NCBI GenBank assembly: GCA_030615235.1
Contig: JAUWZR010000027.1
Coordinates: 1 to 16,220, forward strand
From: Promethearchaeota archaeon
GTDB taxonomy: Archaea; Asgardarchaeota; Lokiarchaeia; Sigyniarchaeales; SOKP01
Direction of reading: 5' to 3'
Length of the DNA stretch: 16,220 bases
The notes under the pieces are model-generated. The model made no database searches and was not told the DNA's origin. It was given only the letters and a program-made list of their open reading frames with translations. Numbering within the stretch: the stretch's first letter is position 1; every line of letters starts with the position of its first letter. This document shows positions 1 to 7,765 of this stretch, in pieces. The position numbers and the translations under genes were made by a program.

Positions 1-670
1 TAAAATCATACTCCTTAGCCATATCTAACAAATAATCGTAATTATGATTGAACGGATTTTCTAAATCATTCTCTAAAATCCAAGCTGCTAAAAAAGTTCC
101 TCCACGAGATACTACTCCTGCTGTTCTCGGATGGTCTTTCAGATAATTAATAATCTCTTTCGTGACGCCAACATGGATTGTAAAGAAGTCCACTCCTTCT
201 TTAGCTTGTTCTTCCACCACATTAAAAAGATCGTCCTCATCAAAATTTATAATTGCTCCCTTATTCTCTAACGATCTTAATGCTGATTGATAGATCGGGA
301 CTGTCCCTATTGGTACTCCAATCTCGTTTAATATCTTTTTTCGAATGCTAATAACATCTTCTTCAGTTACTCCAGTGCTTAAGTCCATAACTGTATCGGC
401 CCCAAACTTTACAGCTATCTTCGCTTTTTCTAATTCTTCTTCAATATCGCATACTCGTTTACTGGAACCAATGTTAGCGTTTATTTTTACTAGCAAACCT
501 TCACCTATACCTATAGGTTCGGTATCGCGTCGGTTTGATTTTGGTATGATAATTCGTCCTTTTGCTATTCCTTTACGGATAAATTCAACATCTATTTGCT
601 CTTTTTTAGCAATAGATTCCATTTCTTTGGTTATTTTGCCATCTTGAGCGATTTTCATTAATGTGGACAA
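1..670 (-). CDS. thiC: Phosphomethylpyrimidine synthase ThiC, N-terminal part (cut by window edge)
   Basis: ThiC is the radical-SAM enzyme that rearranges 5-aminoimidazole ribotide into hydroxymethylpyrimidine phosphate for thiamine synthesis. I translated this stretch by hand: 223 codons are present and the rest lies beyond base 1. Family motifs read in order: NANIG (64-68), MDLSTG (95-100), GTVPIYQ (122-128), FTIHVG (163-168) and VVSRGG (186-191). The iron-sulfur cysteine motif is C-terminal in this family and so is outside the window. I chose TTG at 670 because a gagaaggt Shine-Dalgarno sits 8 nt upstream. The next start, ATG at 658, would leave 20 nt. The TTG start also gives an N-terminus (MSTLMKIAQDG) like archaeal ThiC. 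It is divergent from the hydrolase gene. I saw no TPP riboswitch core upstream. Identity is near certain; the exact start is less so. Confidence 0.95.
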   Translation of the reverse strand, partial: MSTLMKIAQDGKITKEMESIAKKEQIDVEFIRKGIAKGRIIIPKSNRRDTEPIGIGEGLLVKINANIGSSKRVCDIEEELEKAKIAVKFGADTVMDLSTGVTEEDVISIRKKILNEIGVPIGTVPIYQSALRSLENKGAIINFDEDDLFNVVEEQAKEGVDFFTIHVGVTKEIINYLKDHPRTAGVVSRGGTFLAAWILENDLENPFNHNYDYLLDMAKEYDF

Positions 671-678
671 ATCTTTGG

Positions 679-686
679 ACCTTCTC
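679..686 (-). promoter_or_regulatory. Shine-Dalgarno site that selects the TTG start of thiC
   Basis: The minus strand reads gagaaggt here, followed by 8 nt and then TTG (670-668). The spacing to the downstream ATG is too long for this site, so it argues for the TTG start. Confidence 0.6.
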
Positions 687-706
687 GTAATTACTTTATG
701 CTTTTA

Positions 707-716
707 CTTATAATAA
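707..716 (-). promoter_or_regulatory. Possible TATA box for thiC
   Basis: On the minus strand the bases read about ttattataag, a TATA-like element some 37-46 nt upstream of the TTG start. An archaeal transcript would then begin near 680-690 with a very short leader. In such AT-rich DNA this is weak evidence. Confidence 0.3.
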
Positions 717-843
717 AATTTCAAATATCTAATACAAATTAATAATATTTGAATTAAATTGTTTTGTTTAATAAAAAATAATAAATCACCCATCCAATAA
801 TATTTTTATAGAATTAGATATAACTACTATCATTAAAGTTATT

Positions 844-860
844 GAATTTTATTGAAATTC
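844..860. repeat. Small inverted repeat upstream of the hydrolase gene
   Basis: GAATTT (844-849) and AAATTC (855-860) form a perfect 6-bp inverted repeat around a 5-nt spacer. It lies 7 nt before the hydrolase Shine-Dalgarno. It could be an operator or a weak leader hairpin, but a 6-bp match in AT-rich DNA can arise by chance. Confidence 0.25.
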
Positions 861-867
861 CGTTAGT

Positions 868-873
868 AGGTGA
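868..873 (+). promoter_or_regulatory. Shine-Dalgarno site that selects the GTG start of the hydrolase
   Basis: AGGTGA is followed by 6 nt and GTG at 880. For the next candidate, ATG at 895, the only nearby match (agaggt) touches the start codon with no spacing, so GTG is preferred. Confidence 0.65.
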
Positions 874-879
874 AACCAC

Positions 880-1773
880 GTGGTAAGTAGAGGTATGAAA
901 AGTGTTATAAAGATTCTAAAAGAAAATAGAGAGAAGGAGATAAAGAAAAGAGTAGAAGAAAGTCGTGTTGGATTGGTAGAACTGGCCCGATTAGCACCTC
1001 TTTTTAAAGATACTAAATTAGAAAATGTTGATGCTGGCGGAGTACCCGCTGCTTGGATGATTACACCAGAGGTTGCTAAAGATCGTGCGATATTGTATTT
1101 ACATGGAGGTGGGTATATCGAAGGCTCGATTACTTCCCATCAAGATTTAGCACAAAGAATTTCTAAAGTCTCAAAAACAAGGGTGCTGATATTAGATTAC
1201 CGATTAGCTCCAGAACATCCCTTTCCCGCCGCTCTAGAAGATTCGATTAGTGCTTATGAATGGCTAATCAATAGTAAGGGGTATAATCCCAAAAATTTAA
1301 TTATTGCTGGAGATTCTGCTGGTGGTGGTTTAACAATTGCTACTCTTGTAAAATTACGAGATCAAGGAGTTCCATTACCTGCTGCTGCGGTTTGTCTTTC
1401 ACCTTGGACAGATTTAGCGTTAACTGGAGATTCAATGAAACTTAAGCTTCACGAAGATCCCTTCGTATCCCCAGATGGATTAATGTTTGATGCGAGATTG
1501 TATTTAGGAAAAGCTGACCCAAAAAATCCATTCGCATCGCCTTTATACGCCAATTTCAAGGGACTTCCACCGCTCTGTATTCAAGTTGGAAGCGCAGAAA
1601 TTCTACTTGACGATGCCACTCGATTAGCAAAACGAGCTAGAGAGGCAGATGTTGAAGTGCAGTTAGATATTTGGGAGGATATGATTCACATGTTTCAAGC
1701 GTTTGCTGTTATAGCACCAGAAGGTACAGAAGGGATCAATAAAATAGGAGAATTCATTAAAAAATACTTTTAA
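880..1773 (+). CDS. Alpha/beta hydrolase, hormone-sensitive-lipase (family IV) esterase
   Basis: A 297-residue serine hydrolase of the alpha/beta hydrolase fold-3 family, predicted to cleave carboxylic esters in the cytoplasm; the natural substrate cannot be told. The oxyanion-hole motif HGGG is at 75-78 and the family motif YRLAPEHPFPA at 107-117. The nucleophile elbow GDSAGG is at 144-149, with Ser146 as nucleophile. The catalytic acid is probably within EILLDD (240-245), and His270 in MIHMFQ completes the triad. The length and full motif set fit an intact enzyme of about 300 residues. There is no signal peptide; the N-terminal 45 residues are a charged helix typical of the cap region. It starts at GTG with a good Shine-Dalgarno. 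It is divergent from thiC and shows no operon partner. It resembles short-chain ester or lactone hydrolases in this family, but that is inference. Confidence 0.92.
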   Translation: MVSRGMKSVIKILKENREKEIKKRVEESRVGLVELARLAPLFKDTKLENVDAGGVPAAWMITPEVAKDRAILYLHGGGYIEGSITSHQDLAQRISKVSKTRVLILDYRLAPEHPFPAALEDSISAYEWLINSKGYNPKNLIIAGDSAGGGLTIATLVKLRDQGVPLPAAAVCLSPWTDLALTGDSMKLKLHEDPFVSPDGLMFDARLYLGKADPKNPFASPLYANFKGLPPLCIQVGSAEILLDDATRLAKRAREADVEVQLDIWEDMIHMFQAFAVIAPEGTEGINKIGEFIKKYF

Positions 1774-1848
1774 TAAAAAATGAAAAAAAAAGTTATGTTA
1801 ATGATTAAAATGTTTCAAATCTTTCATTGCTAATCCATTAAAATGGAT

Positions 1849-2187
1849 TTATACATCTGGAGCTTCCATTCCTATGATCTTGTAAGCCTCAGTAAAATCA
1901 AGAACAACTTCTATTTTGTATTTAAAACCTTCAACTTCCCTCGCTAAAAACAAACTTTGCTTAGTAGCTGCTGCCAGTGCTTCCTTTTCTTTTCCTTTAC
2001 CTATTTCACCAATACCTATAACCATAACATTTCCGTCCTCAGTTGATAACACTGCAAGACAAAGCGTCTTATCTACTGTTTTATCTGGGGGATTGTCCTT
2101 TAACCAATCTATATATTTCTTTCCTACTTTACTACCTTGGTCTGGAGGGAAATAACTTCTTGTAAAAAGTAATGTAATAACTACCAC
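1849..2187 (-). CDS. Small conserved-looking hypothetical protein (about 110 residues)
   Basis: I do not recognise this 112-residue protein. It is soluble, with no signal peptide or membrane segment. The pattern suggests alternating strands and helices: a strand at the N-terminus, a helix at about 20-31, strands at about 41-60 containing the Gly-rich VIGIGEIGKGKEKEA, a helix at about 68-83, and a last strand/helix at 88-105. This would suit a small ferredoxin-like alpha+beta fold, perhaps oligomeric. Codon use and the absence of frame breaks support a real gene; the plus-strand frame across it is a shadow. The usual start would be GTG at 2187, but this codon lies inside the Shine-Dalgarno AGAGGTGG (2191-2184). 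An in-frame ATT at 2178 is 5 nt after that site, so the true start is uncertain. No function is assigned. Confidence 0.7.
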   Translation of the reverse strand: MVVITLLFTRSYFPPDQGSKVGKKYIDWLKDNPPDKTVDKTLCLAVLSTEDGNVMVIGIGEIGKGKEKEALAAATKQSLFLAREVEGFKYKIEVVLDFTEAYKIIGMEAPDV

Positions 2188-2326
2188 CTCTTTTGATTTA
2201 TTTTAAGATTTATTGTTAGATTTCGGGTATAAGATAATTAAGTCTGTATTTATTTAAGGTTTTACATTTTTGTGATGAGAGTAATAAGATTATGCCAAGA
2301 TTTTAGAAATAATGAAATTTAACCTG

Positions 2327-2794
2327 CTAATAACCTATTTTCAATTGTGTTAAAAGCTCTATTAGTGAATCCGTTAATTTATAATTTTTTAATTCATCAA
2401 AAAGCACAAATTTAGCGTCTAAGGCATCAGAATCTGGTATAGGTAGTCGATTTAGATCGCTCTCCGTTTGTTCTACGAAATAATTAATCAAAACATAATG
2501 GTATTCGATCTTCCCGGTATCATCGTATATTATTTTATCTATTATGCCGGCTAATTTTGTAACCTTCACCTTATAACCCGTTTCTTCAAAACCCTCTCTT
2601 TCGGCAGCAGATTGTACGCTTTCACCAAGGTCTAAGTGCCCTCCTGGAATCGACCAATATCCCGCATCAGGATTGAATTTTCGTTTAACGAGTAATAACG
2701 AATTATCTCGAACCAACAGAACGCCTACTCCTACTAAAGGAACAATAGGATAATGTCTTAAGTTGAAAGGTGTTAAATTTTTATAATTTACCAT
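2327..2794 (-). CDS. Nudix hydrolase
   Basis: A 155-residue cytoplasmic Nudix-fold pyrophosphohydrolase that would split a nucleoside diphosphate linked to another group; ADP-ribose and related compounds are typical for this size. The Nudix box runs from Gly52 to Tyr74 and matches the signature at its metal-binding core: Gly52, Glu58, Arg66-Glu67 and Glu70-Glu71. One position is unusual: after Arg-Glu there is Gly68 where a bulky aliphatic residue is expected. The WSIPGGHL lead-in (47-54) is typical. The N-terminal 15 residues (NLTPFNLRHYPIVP) precede the first core strand. The gene starts at ATG with no Shine-Dalgarno, and a TATA-like element places the transcript start almost on the ATG, so it is probably leaderless. 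It lies on the minus strand in the same direction as the small protein, but a 139-nt gap separates them. Substrate unknown. Confidence 0.92.
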   Translation of the reverse strand: MVNYKNLTPFNLRHYPIVPLVGVGVLLVRDNSLLLVKRKFNPDAGYWSIPGGHLDLGESVQSAAEREGFEETGYKVKVTKLAGIIDKIIYDDTGKIEYHYVLINYFVEQTESDLNRLPIPDSDALDAKFVLFDELKNYKLTDSLIELLTQLKIGY

Positions 2795-2820
2795 TTTTAA
2801 ACAAAAACTTTAATGATATT

Positions 2821-2830
2821 TATTTATAAT
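2821..2830 (-). promoter_or_regulatory. Probable TATA box for the Nudix gene (leaderless transcript)
   Basis: The minus strand reads attataaata. Its downstream edge is 27 nt before the ATG at 2794, so an archaeal start site about 25 nt downstream would fall at about 2796. This agrees with the lack of a Shine-Dalgarno. Confidence 0.4.
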
Positions 2831-2979
2831 TTTAGAATTAACTACTATAAATTGTTATTTTTGTATAATCTACATTTATCTTCTCAATATAATTTTTATC
2901 ATTTATTAGAATAAATTTAAATATTAGGAAAAAGATTTTCATCCTTAATCTTTTAATTAAATTTCTTAAAACTGATAAT

Positions 2980-2985
2980 AGGCGA
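2980..2985 (+). promoter_or_regulatory. AGGCGA, Shine-Dalgarno-like element of the protease gene
   Basis: AGGCGA lies 8 nt upstream of ATG 2994. The same hexamer stands 7 nt upstream of the TPR gene (11275-11280). It differs by one base from the AGGTGA seen before the hydrolase. Confidence 0.4.
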
Positions 2986-2993
2986 AATTTAAA

Positions 2994-5900
2994 ATGAGAT
3001 ATTTGAATTTAAAAAAAAAGAAAAAAACGTTTTTGTTATTATATATAGCACTCTTAATATTCTCTTCTTTAGGCTCTATAAATGCTTTTTACAAATCTGG
3101 AAGTAGTAATTCTTTAACTACCAATGATGAGATGGAATTTAACCTTAACGACTGGCAATTTAATCCATCTATGTTTGATAAATCTAATATCAAGGAGTGG
3201 AAAGAAACTATCTTAAAAGCTGATCAAAACAATAATGGAATTAATGATCAGTTTGAAGATAAGTTAAATTCTCTGTTAAAAGAAGGTGATTTTAAAGGAG
3301 CTGAGAGTAATGATAAAAAAATCTTGTCTAAAGAAGATATCATTGATGGATTTTTTGGGAATGAAAATCAGAAATTAGAGAGGATCTCATATGAACATAT
3401 CCCTGTTGTTATACATTTCCCTGAAGGGGATATCGACTCAATTTATTCTCTTTTTGAGAACTTAGGAGGAAAAATTAAATCAAAATATGATTTAGCTATT
3501 AATGGTTTTGCAGGTGCTATTGATTATGATGGATTAAATCAATTTTATAGTATCTTATTGGATAAAGATGTTCCATTTCTTATTGAAGAAGATGGTATTT
3601 TCGAAGCAAATCTCTACTATGCCTCACGAAATATGAATCTTCGTCCCTATGTCTGGAATACGCTATCTTATACAGGAGATGAATGGAGCTCAATTGCAGT
3701 AATCGATACTGGGATTGATGACTCACACAATTTTTTCACCCCGGGATATTCTGACGGGGATTTTAACAACAAAATCGTGGGTTGGAGGGATGAAGTGAAT
3801 AGCTTAACCTACCCCTACGATGATAATGGTCATGGTTCGCACTGTTCAGGAATTGCAACTGGAGAGGGTAGTCCCAATTACGACGGAACTGGGCGAACTG
3901 TTGCTACTGCTGCGTATGAATGGGATTATACTGGTAGTAGTGTACCAGAACAAACACTTCTATCAAATTGGGCAAGATTTAATGTTACTGACCCTGGTTT
4001 GATAGAACTTGATTGCGAATTTGAAGATTTTACACCTGGTCCTGATGATGTTGATTTTTGGGCTTATCTTTATTATGGAGAAACTATAGTAGATTCGCAT
4101 GAAGTAACCTCCGACTCTTGGACTCATAATCTTACGTACACAGCAACAAGTAGCGATCTTGGACTCTATTCTTTCAGATTTAATATGGCTCTTATAGATA
4201 ATACTGGTGACGGTTATGTAAGTGATTTCAAGGTCAGGTTTAGAAGTGAAATGCATTGGCCTTTTAACCCTCCCCTCTTCAGTAGCGGAGATCCATGGAA
4301 GGGAGTGGCACCAGATACACACCTTGTAGGTGTAAAAGTGCTTGACTCTACGGGTTCCGGTTCGACTTCAGACATTCTCGCTGGGCTAGAATGGATAACT
4401 ATGAATAAAGCTATATACAATATAACTACAATTTCAATGAGCCTCGGATATGGTGGAAGTGTGACTAGTGTCATTAATGCTGTAAATAATGCCGTTGAGG
4501 AAGGGATCGTTACGGTTGTTTCAGCTGGAAATAGTGGGCCAGTAGGGAATAATATAGGATCTCCTGGAGATGCCGACAATGTAATAACTGTAGCCGCAAT
4601 GAATATCTATGACGAAATAACTTCTTATAGTAGTCAAGGTGGATTATCATATACGGGCAATACTGTTAAACCTGATATAACTGCTCCTGGTGGGAGTTTC
4701 TACGATTTACAAATGTTTTCTACTGATACTAACGATAACGATGCTGAAGGAGGATATCCAACTGATGGATATGCAAATGATATGATGGGGGCACAAGGAA
4801 CTTCAATGTCTACCCCAGCTGTCGCAGGAGCCGCAAATTTATTAATTGAAGCTATGGGTGGCCATCAAAGTTGGAGTTATACTGGTATAGAAGCCAAAAG
4901 AGTTAAAGCATTACTATTGATGTCAGCTACCGAAACCTATCCATTATTAAGAGAAACGTATAGTGGCACATACTCTCCGCAGTTAAATCGTGGTGGAAAA
5001 GATGTTCATGAAGGGTACGGAAGACTTAACATCGATTTAGCAATAGAGGCATATACCCAAGAATTAGCTCTAGGTTCCACAAAAAATGCTTGGATCGCAA
5101 GTAGTTTGGATAATCCTTTTAATAAGCATGGGCTCGGTTGTTACGTAAACCTTATTGATGGAAAAAGTTACAATTTTACCTTAGATGTTCCAGTTGGGGC
5201 AGATTTCGATTTACATCTATACTCAAATAATCCTTCTTCAATAGGGGAACCTATTATGGTCGCTTCAAGTGCTTCAAGTGGCTTAGGAACTGATGAAACA
5301 ATATTATATACAGCAACAGAAACAGGAAAGTATTATTTAGTCGCTAAAGCCATTTCTGGCGAAGGAAACGCAATTATATCATCTCCGATTATCGCACACG
5401 ATTTGAGTGTGTCATTAGAAGTTCCAACTAATCCAGAGATTTTACAGACTTACACAATAAATGCAACTGTTACTAACACTGGCATAAATGATGAAACTGA
5501 TGTTAATCTATTTTTATACCTTGATGACATACTTGTAAATTCAACTACTATTCCAATTTTACCTGTTGGTACGAATGATACAATTAATTATATGTGGACT
5601 CCAATTGAATATGAAACCTATAATTTCACTACTTATGCTCCACCTATACCTGATGAATCTATTATAATAAATAATATTGTAACTGAGTTAATAACAGTTA
5701 GCTCTCTTCAAAATTATACTATGACGATAGATTATGGTTATAATTGGATCGATGCTTCTGGTGGGACAGAACTTTTTTTAAGTGATGATGGTTATTCGAC
5801 CCAATCTTTACCTTTTGATTTTCTATTCTACAATGAAAGCTTTTCAACAATCTATTTAGGAGCAAACGGGTATCTTAGTTTCACAGATACTTCTCCGAGT

Positions 5901-7523
5901 GATTATAGTAATGATCCAATTCCATCGGGTGACTCTGATAATGATTATTTAATCGCTCCATTTTGGGATGATTTAGACCGCCCTGGTGGAGGAAGTATCT
6001 ATGTAGAATCATTTGGAAGTTATTGGGTAGCAGAATGGGAAAATATTGAACATTGGAATGGAAATTTAATTGGATCTTTTGAAGTTATCCTATATGAATC
6101 GGGAGAAATCATCTTTAACTATGATTATCTTGACTATACAAGTGGTGGATATACATGTGGGTTAAATTTGGGTGTGGATGTACAATATTATAATTCATAT
6201 CAAGGCTTAAACGATTTAACTGATGATTTTGCCATACGATTTTTTATTGATCCTCAACCAGGTCCTTTCGATCTATCTTCTAATGCGGGAACTCCCGATG
6301 ATAATGGTGCGTTTGATTTATCTTGGACGAGTGCAGATAGAGCTCAAAATTACTCTGTGTATGAATATTCTAGTTATATCACTGAAATCAATGGAAGTTT
6401 AACCCTTTTAGGAGATGGAACGACCGACCTTTCACTAGCTTTGAGTGGTTATACTGATGGAACCTATTACTTTATTGTTGTCGCACATAACCCTTATGGT
6501 GATACTCTATCAAATTGCATCGAAGTTGTTGTAGGTATTCCACCCGGTGATTTTATATTATCATCTAATGCAGGAACGCCGGATGATGATGGCAGTTTTG
6601 ATTTAACGTGGGAAAGTGCAGATAGAGCTCAAAATTACTCTGTGTATCAATATTCAAGCAATATTACGGAAATAAATGGAAGTTTAACTCTTTTAATAGA
6701 AGGAACGACCGACCTTTCACTTGCTTTAAGCATAAATACTAATGGAATATATTATTTCATAGTTGTTGCTCATAATAATTACGGAGGTACCCTTTCAAAT
6801 TGCATTGAGGTTGTTGTAGGTATTCCACCCGGTGATTTTATATTATCATCTAATGCCGGAACGCCGGATGATGATGGCAGTTTTGATTTAACGTGGGAAA
6901 GTGCAGATAATGCTCTTAATTACTCTGTGTATCAATATTCAAGCTTTATTACGGAAATCAATGGAAGTTTAACTCTTTTAGGAGATGTTATAACCGATCT
7001 TTCTTTTGCTTTGAGTGATTATACTGATGGAACCTATTACTTTATTGTTGTCGCACATAACGCTTATGGTGATACACTATCAAATTGCATCGAAGTTGTT
7101 GTGCAAAACCAACCACCAGGTAGTTTCGTATTATCCTCAAATGCGGGAAATCCCGATGATAATGGTGCGTTTGATTTAACATGGACAAGTGCAGATAGAG
7201 CTCTTACTTACTCTGTATATGAATCTTCTAGTTATATCACTGAAATCAATGGAGGTTTAAGCCTTTTAGGAGATGGAATAACCGACCTTTCTCTTGTTTT
7301 GAGTGGTTATACTGATGGAACCTATTACTTTATTGTTGTCGCACATAACGCCTATGGTGATATGCTATCAAATTGTATCGAAGTGATTGTGCAAATCCCA
7401 TCACCAGAACCAGAGCCAACACCGCCTTTTATTCCTGGATATGATCTTTATGTTGTAATAAGCATGATTTGCCTAGTTTCAATAATTCTTTTTAAAAAGC
7501 GACATAAATTAAACAGCAATTAA
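2994..7523 (+). CDS. Secreted, membrane-anchored subtilisin-like serine protease with beta-sandwich repeats
   Basis: A 1509-residue cell-surface S8 protease. Residues 1-31 are a signal peptide (lysine-rich start, hydrophobic core, ending near INA). Residues 77-88 form an EF-hand-like calcium loop (D77, N79, N81, D85, E88) in the proregion. The catalytic triad is intact: Asp238 (VIDTG), His280 (GHGSH) and Ser604 (GTSMSTP); oxyanion Asn513 is in SAGNSGP. About 135 residues (300-435) are inserted between His280 and the conserved GVAPDTHLVGVKVLD. Downstream come a PPC-like beta domain (about 715-798), a CARDB-like domain (about 801-902), a beta domain with FWDD (about 907-1085), and four FN3-like repeats of about 95 residues (1089-1468). 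A Pro/Glu linker, IPGY, a membrane segment (about 1484-1500) and KKRHK end the protein. It probably degrades external peptides or processes surface proteins. Substrates are unknown. A T-tract follows the stop codon. Confidence 0.95.
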   Translation: MRYLNLKKKKKTFLLLYIALLIFSSLGSINAFYKSGSSNSLTTNDEMEFNLNDWQFNPSMFDKSNIKEWKETILKADQNNNGINDQFEDKLNSLLKEGDFKGAESNDKKILSKEDIIDGFFGNENQKLERISYEHIPVVIHFPEGDIDSIYSLFENLGGKIKSKYDLAINGFAGAIDYDGLNQFYSILLDKDVPFLIEEDGIFEANLYYASRNMNLRPYVWNTLSYTGDEWSSIAVIDTGIDDSHNFFTPGYSDGDFNNKIVGWRDEVNSLTYPYDDNGHGSHCSGIATGEGSPNYDGTGRTVATAAYEWDYTGSSVPEQTLLSNWARFNVTDPGLIELDCEFEDFTPGPDDVDFWAYLYYGETIVDSHEVTSDSWTHNLTYTATSSDLGLYSFRFNMALIDNTGDGYVSDFKVRFRSEMHWPFNPPLFSSGDPWKGVAPDTHLVGVKVLDSTGSGSTSDILAGLEWITMNKAIYNITTISMSLGYGGSVTSVINAVNNAVEEGIVTVVSAGNSGPVGNNIGSPGDADNVITVAAMNIYDEITSYSSQGGLSYTGNTVKPDITAPGGSFYDLQMFSTDTNDNDAEGGYPTDGYANDMMGAQGTSMSTPAVAGAANLLIEAMGGHQSWSYTGIEAKRVKALLLMSATETYPLLRETYSGTYSPQLNRGGKDVHEGYGRLNIDLAIEAYTQELALGSTKNAWIASSLDNPFNKHGLGCYVNLIDGKSYNFTLDVPVGADFDLHLYSNNPSSIGEPIMVASSASSGLGTDETILYTATETGKYYLVAKAISGEGNAIISSPIIAHDLSVSLEVPTNPEILQTYTINATVTNTGINDETDVNLFLYLDDILVNSTTIPILPVGTNDTINYMWTPIEYETYNFTTYAPPIPDESIIINNIVTELITVSSLQNYTMTIDYGYNWIDASGGTELFLSDDGYSTQSLPFDFLFYNESFSTIYLGANGYLSFTDTSPSDYSNDPIPSGDSDNDYLIAPFWDDLDRPGGGSIYVESFGSYWVAEWENIEHWNGNLIGSFEVILYESGEIIFNYDYLDYTSGGYTCGLNLGVDVQYYNSYQGLNDLTDDFAIRFFIDPQPGPFDLSSNAGTPDDNGAFDLSWTSADRAQNYSVYEYSSYITEINGSLTLLGDGTTDLSLALSGYTDGTYYFIVVAHNPYGDTLSNCIEVVVGIPPGDFILSSNAGTPDDDGSFDLTWESADRAQNYSVYQYSSNITEINGSLTLLIEGTTDLSLALSINTNGIYYFIVVAHNNYGGTLSNCIEVVVGIPPGDFILSSNAGTPDDDGSFDLTWESADNALNYSVYQYSSFITEINGSLTLLGDVITDLSFALSDYTDGTYYFIVVAHNAYGDTLSNCIEVVVQNQPPGSFVLSSNAGNPDDNGAFDLTWTSADRALTYSVYESSSYITEINGGLSLLGDGITDLSLVLSGYTDGTYYFIVVAHNAYGDMLSNCIEVIVQIPSPEPEPTPPFIPGYDLYVVISMICLVSIILFKKRHKLNSN
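6258..7397 (+). repeat. Four tandem FN3-like coding repeats (about 285-288 bp each) in the protease gene
   Basis: The units begin at about 6258, 6543, 6828 and 7116 and encode residues about 1089-1468. Each carries SSNAGxPDDxGxFDL, a YSVY strand, ITEING, DLS, TYYFIVVAHN or a close variant, and LSNCIEV. The first parts of units 2 and 3 are almost identical in DNA (6525-6624 against 6810-6909, one difference). The last parts of units 1, 3 and 4 share acctattactttattgttg and the bases after it, while unit 2 differs there. This mosaic pattern points to recent duplication plus gene conversion. Confidence 0.9.
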
Positions 7524-7533
7524 TTTTTTTTTT
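7524..7533 (+). terminator. T-tract terminator after the protease gene
   Basis: Ten consecutive T residues start directly after the TAA stop codon (7521-7523). Archaeal RNA polymerase terminates on such T-tracts without needing a hairpin. Confidence 0.6.
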
Positions 7534-7765
7534 CCTTATTCCTTATTTTATTATTATTGTTAGTGGCAAAATTATTTTCTAATTAAATCAGAAATTTAAA
7601 ATAATGATATAAAAATACTACAAATCTCTTCGAATGACTTAAATTAATCGATGGAATTTTATCTAATAATAACTTTTAGTTAAACTGTTAGAATTTAAAG
7701 AACAATAATAAATAGAAAGTTAGAGGTAATTAAATATTCAGCCTTGGTATTGGCCTAAAGGTGGG

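Noticed and set aside
345..647. Plus-strand open frame of 100 codons over thiC
   Set aside because: It is antisense to well-supported ThiC motifs on the minus strand and shows no protein-like features.
671..879. TPP riboswitch upstream of thiC
   Set aside because: No conserved TPP-aptamer core was found on the minus strand; the region is AT-rich and the leader appears too short.
3963..4579. Two overlapping minus-strand open frames inside the protease gene
   Set aside because: They mirror the protease coding sequence; the sense frame carries the catalytic motifs and an unbroken reading frame.
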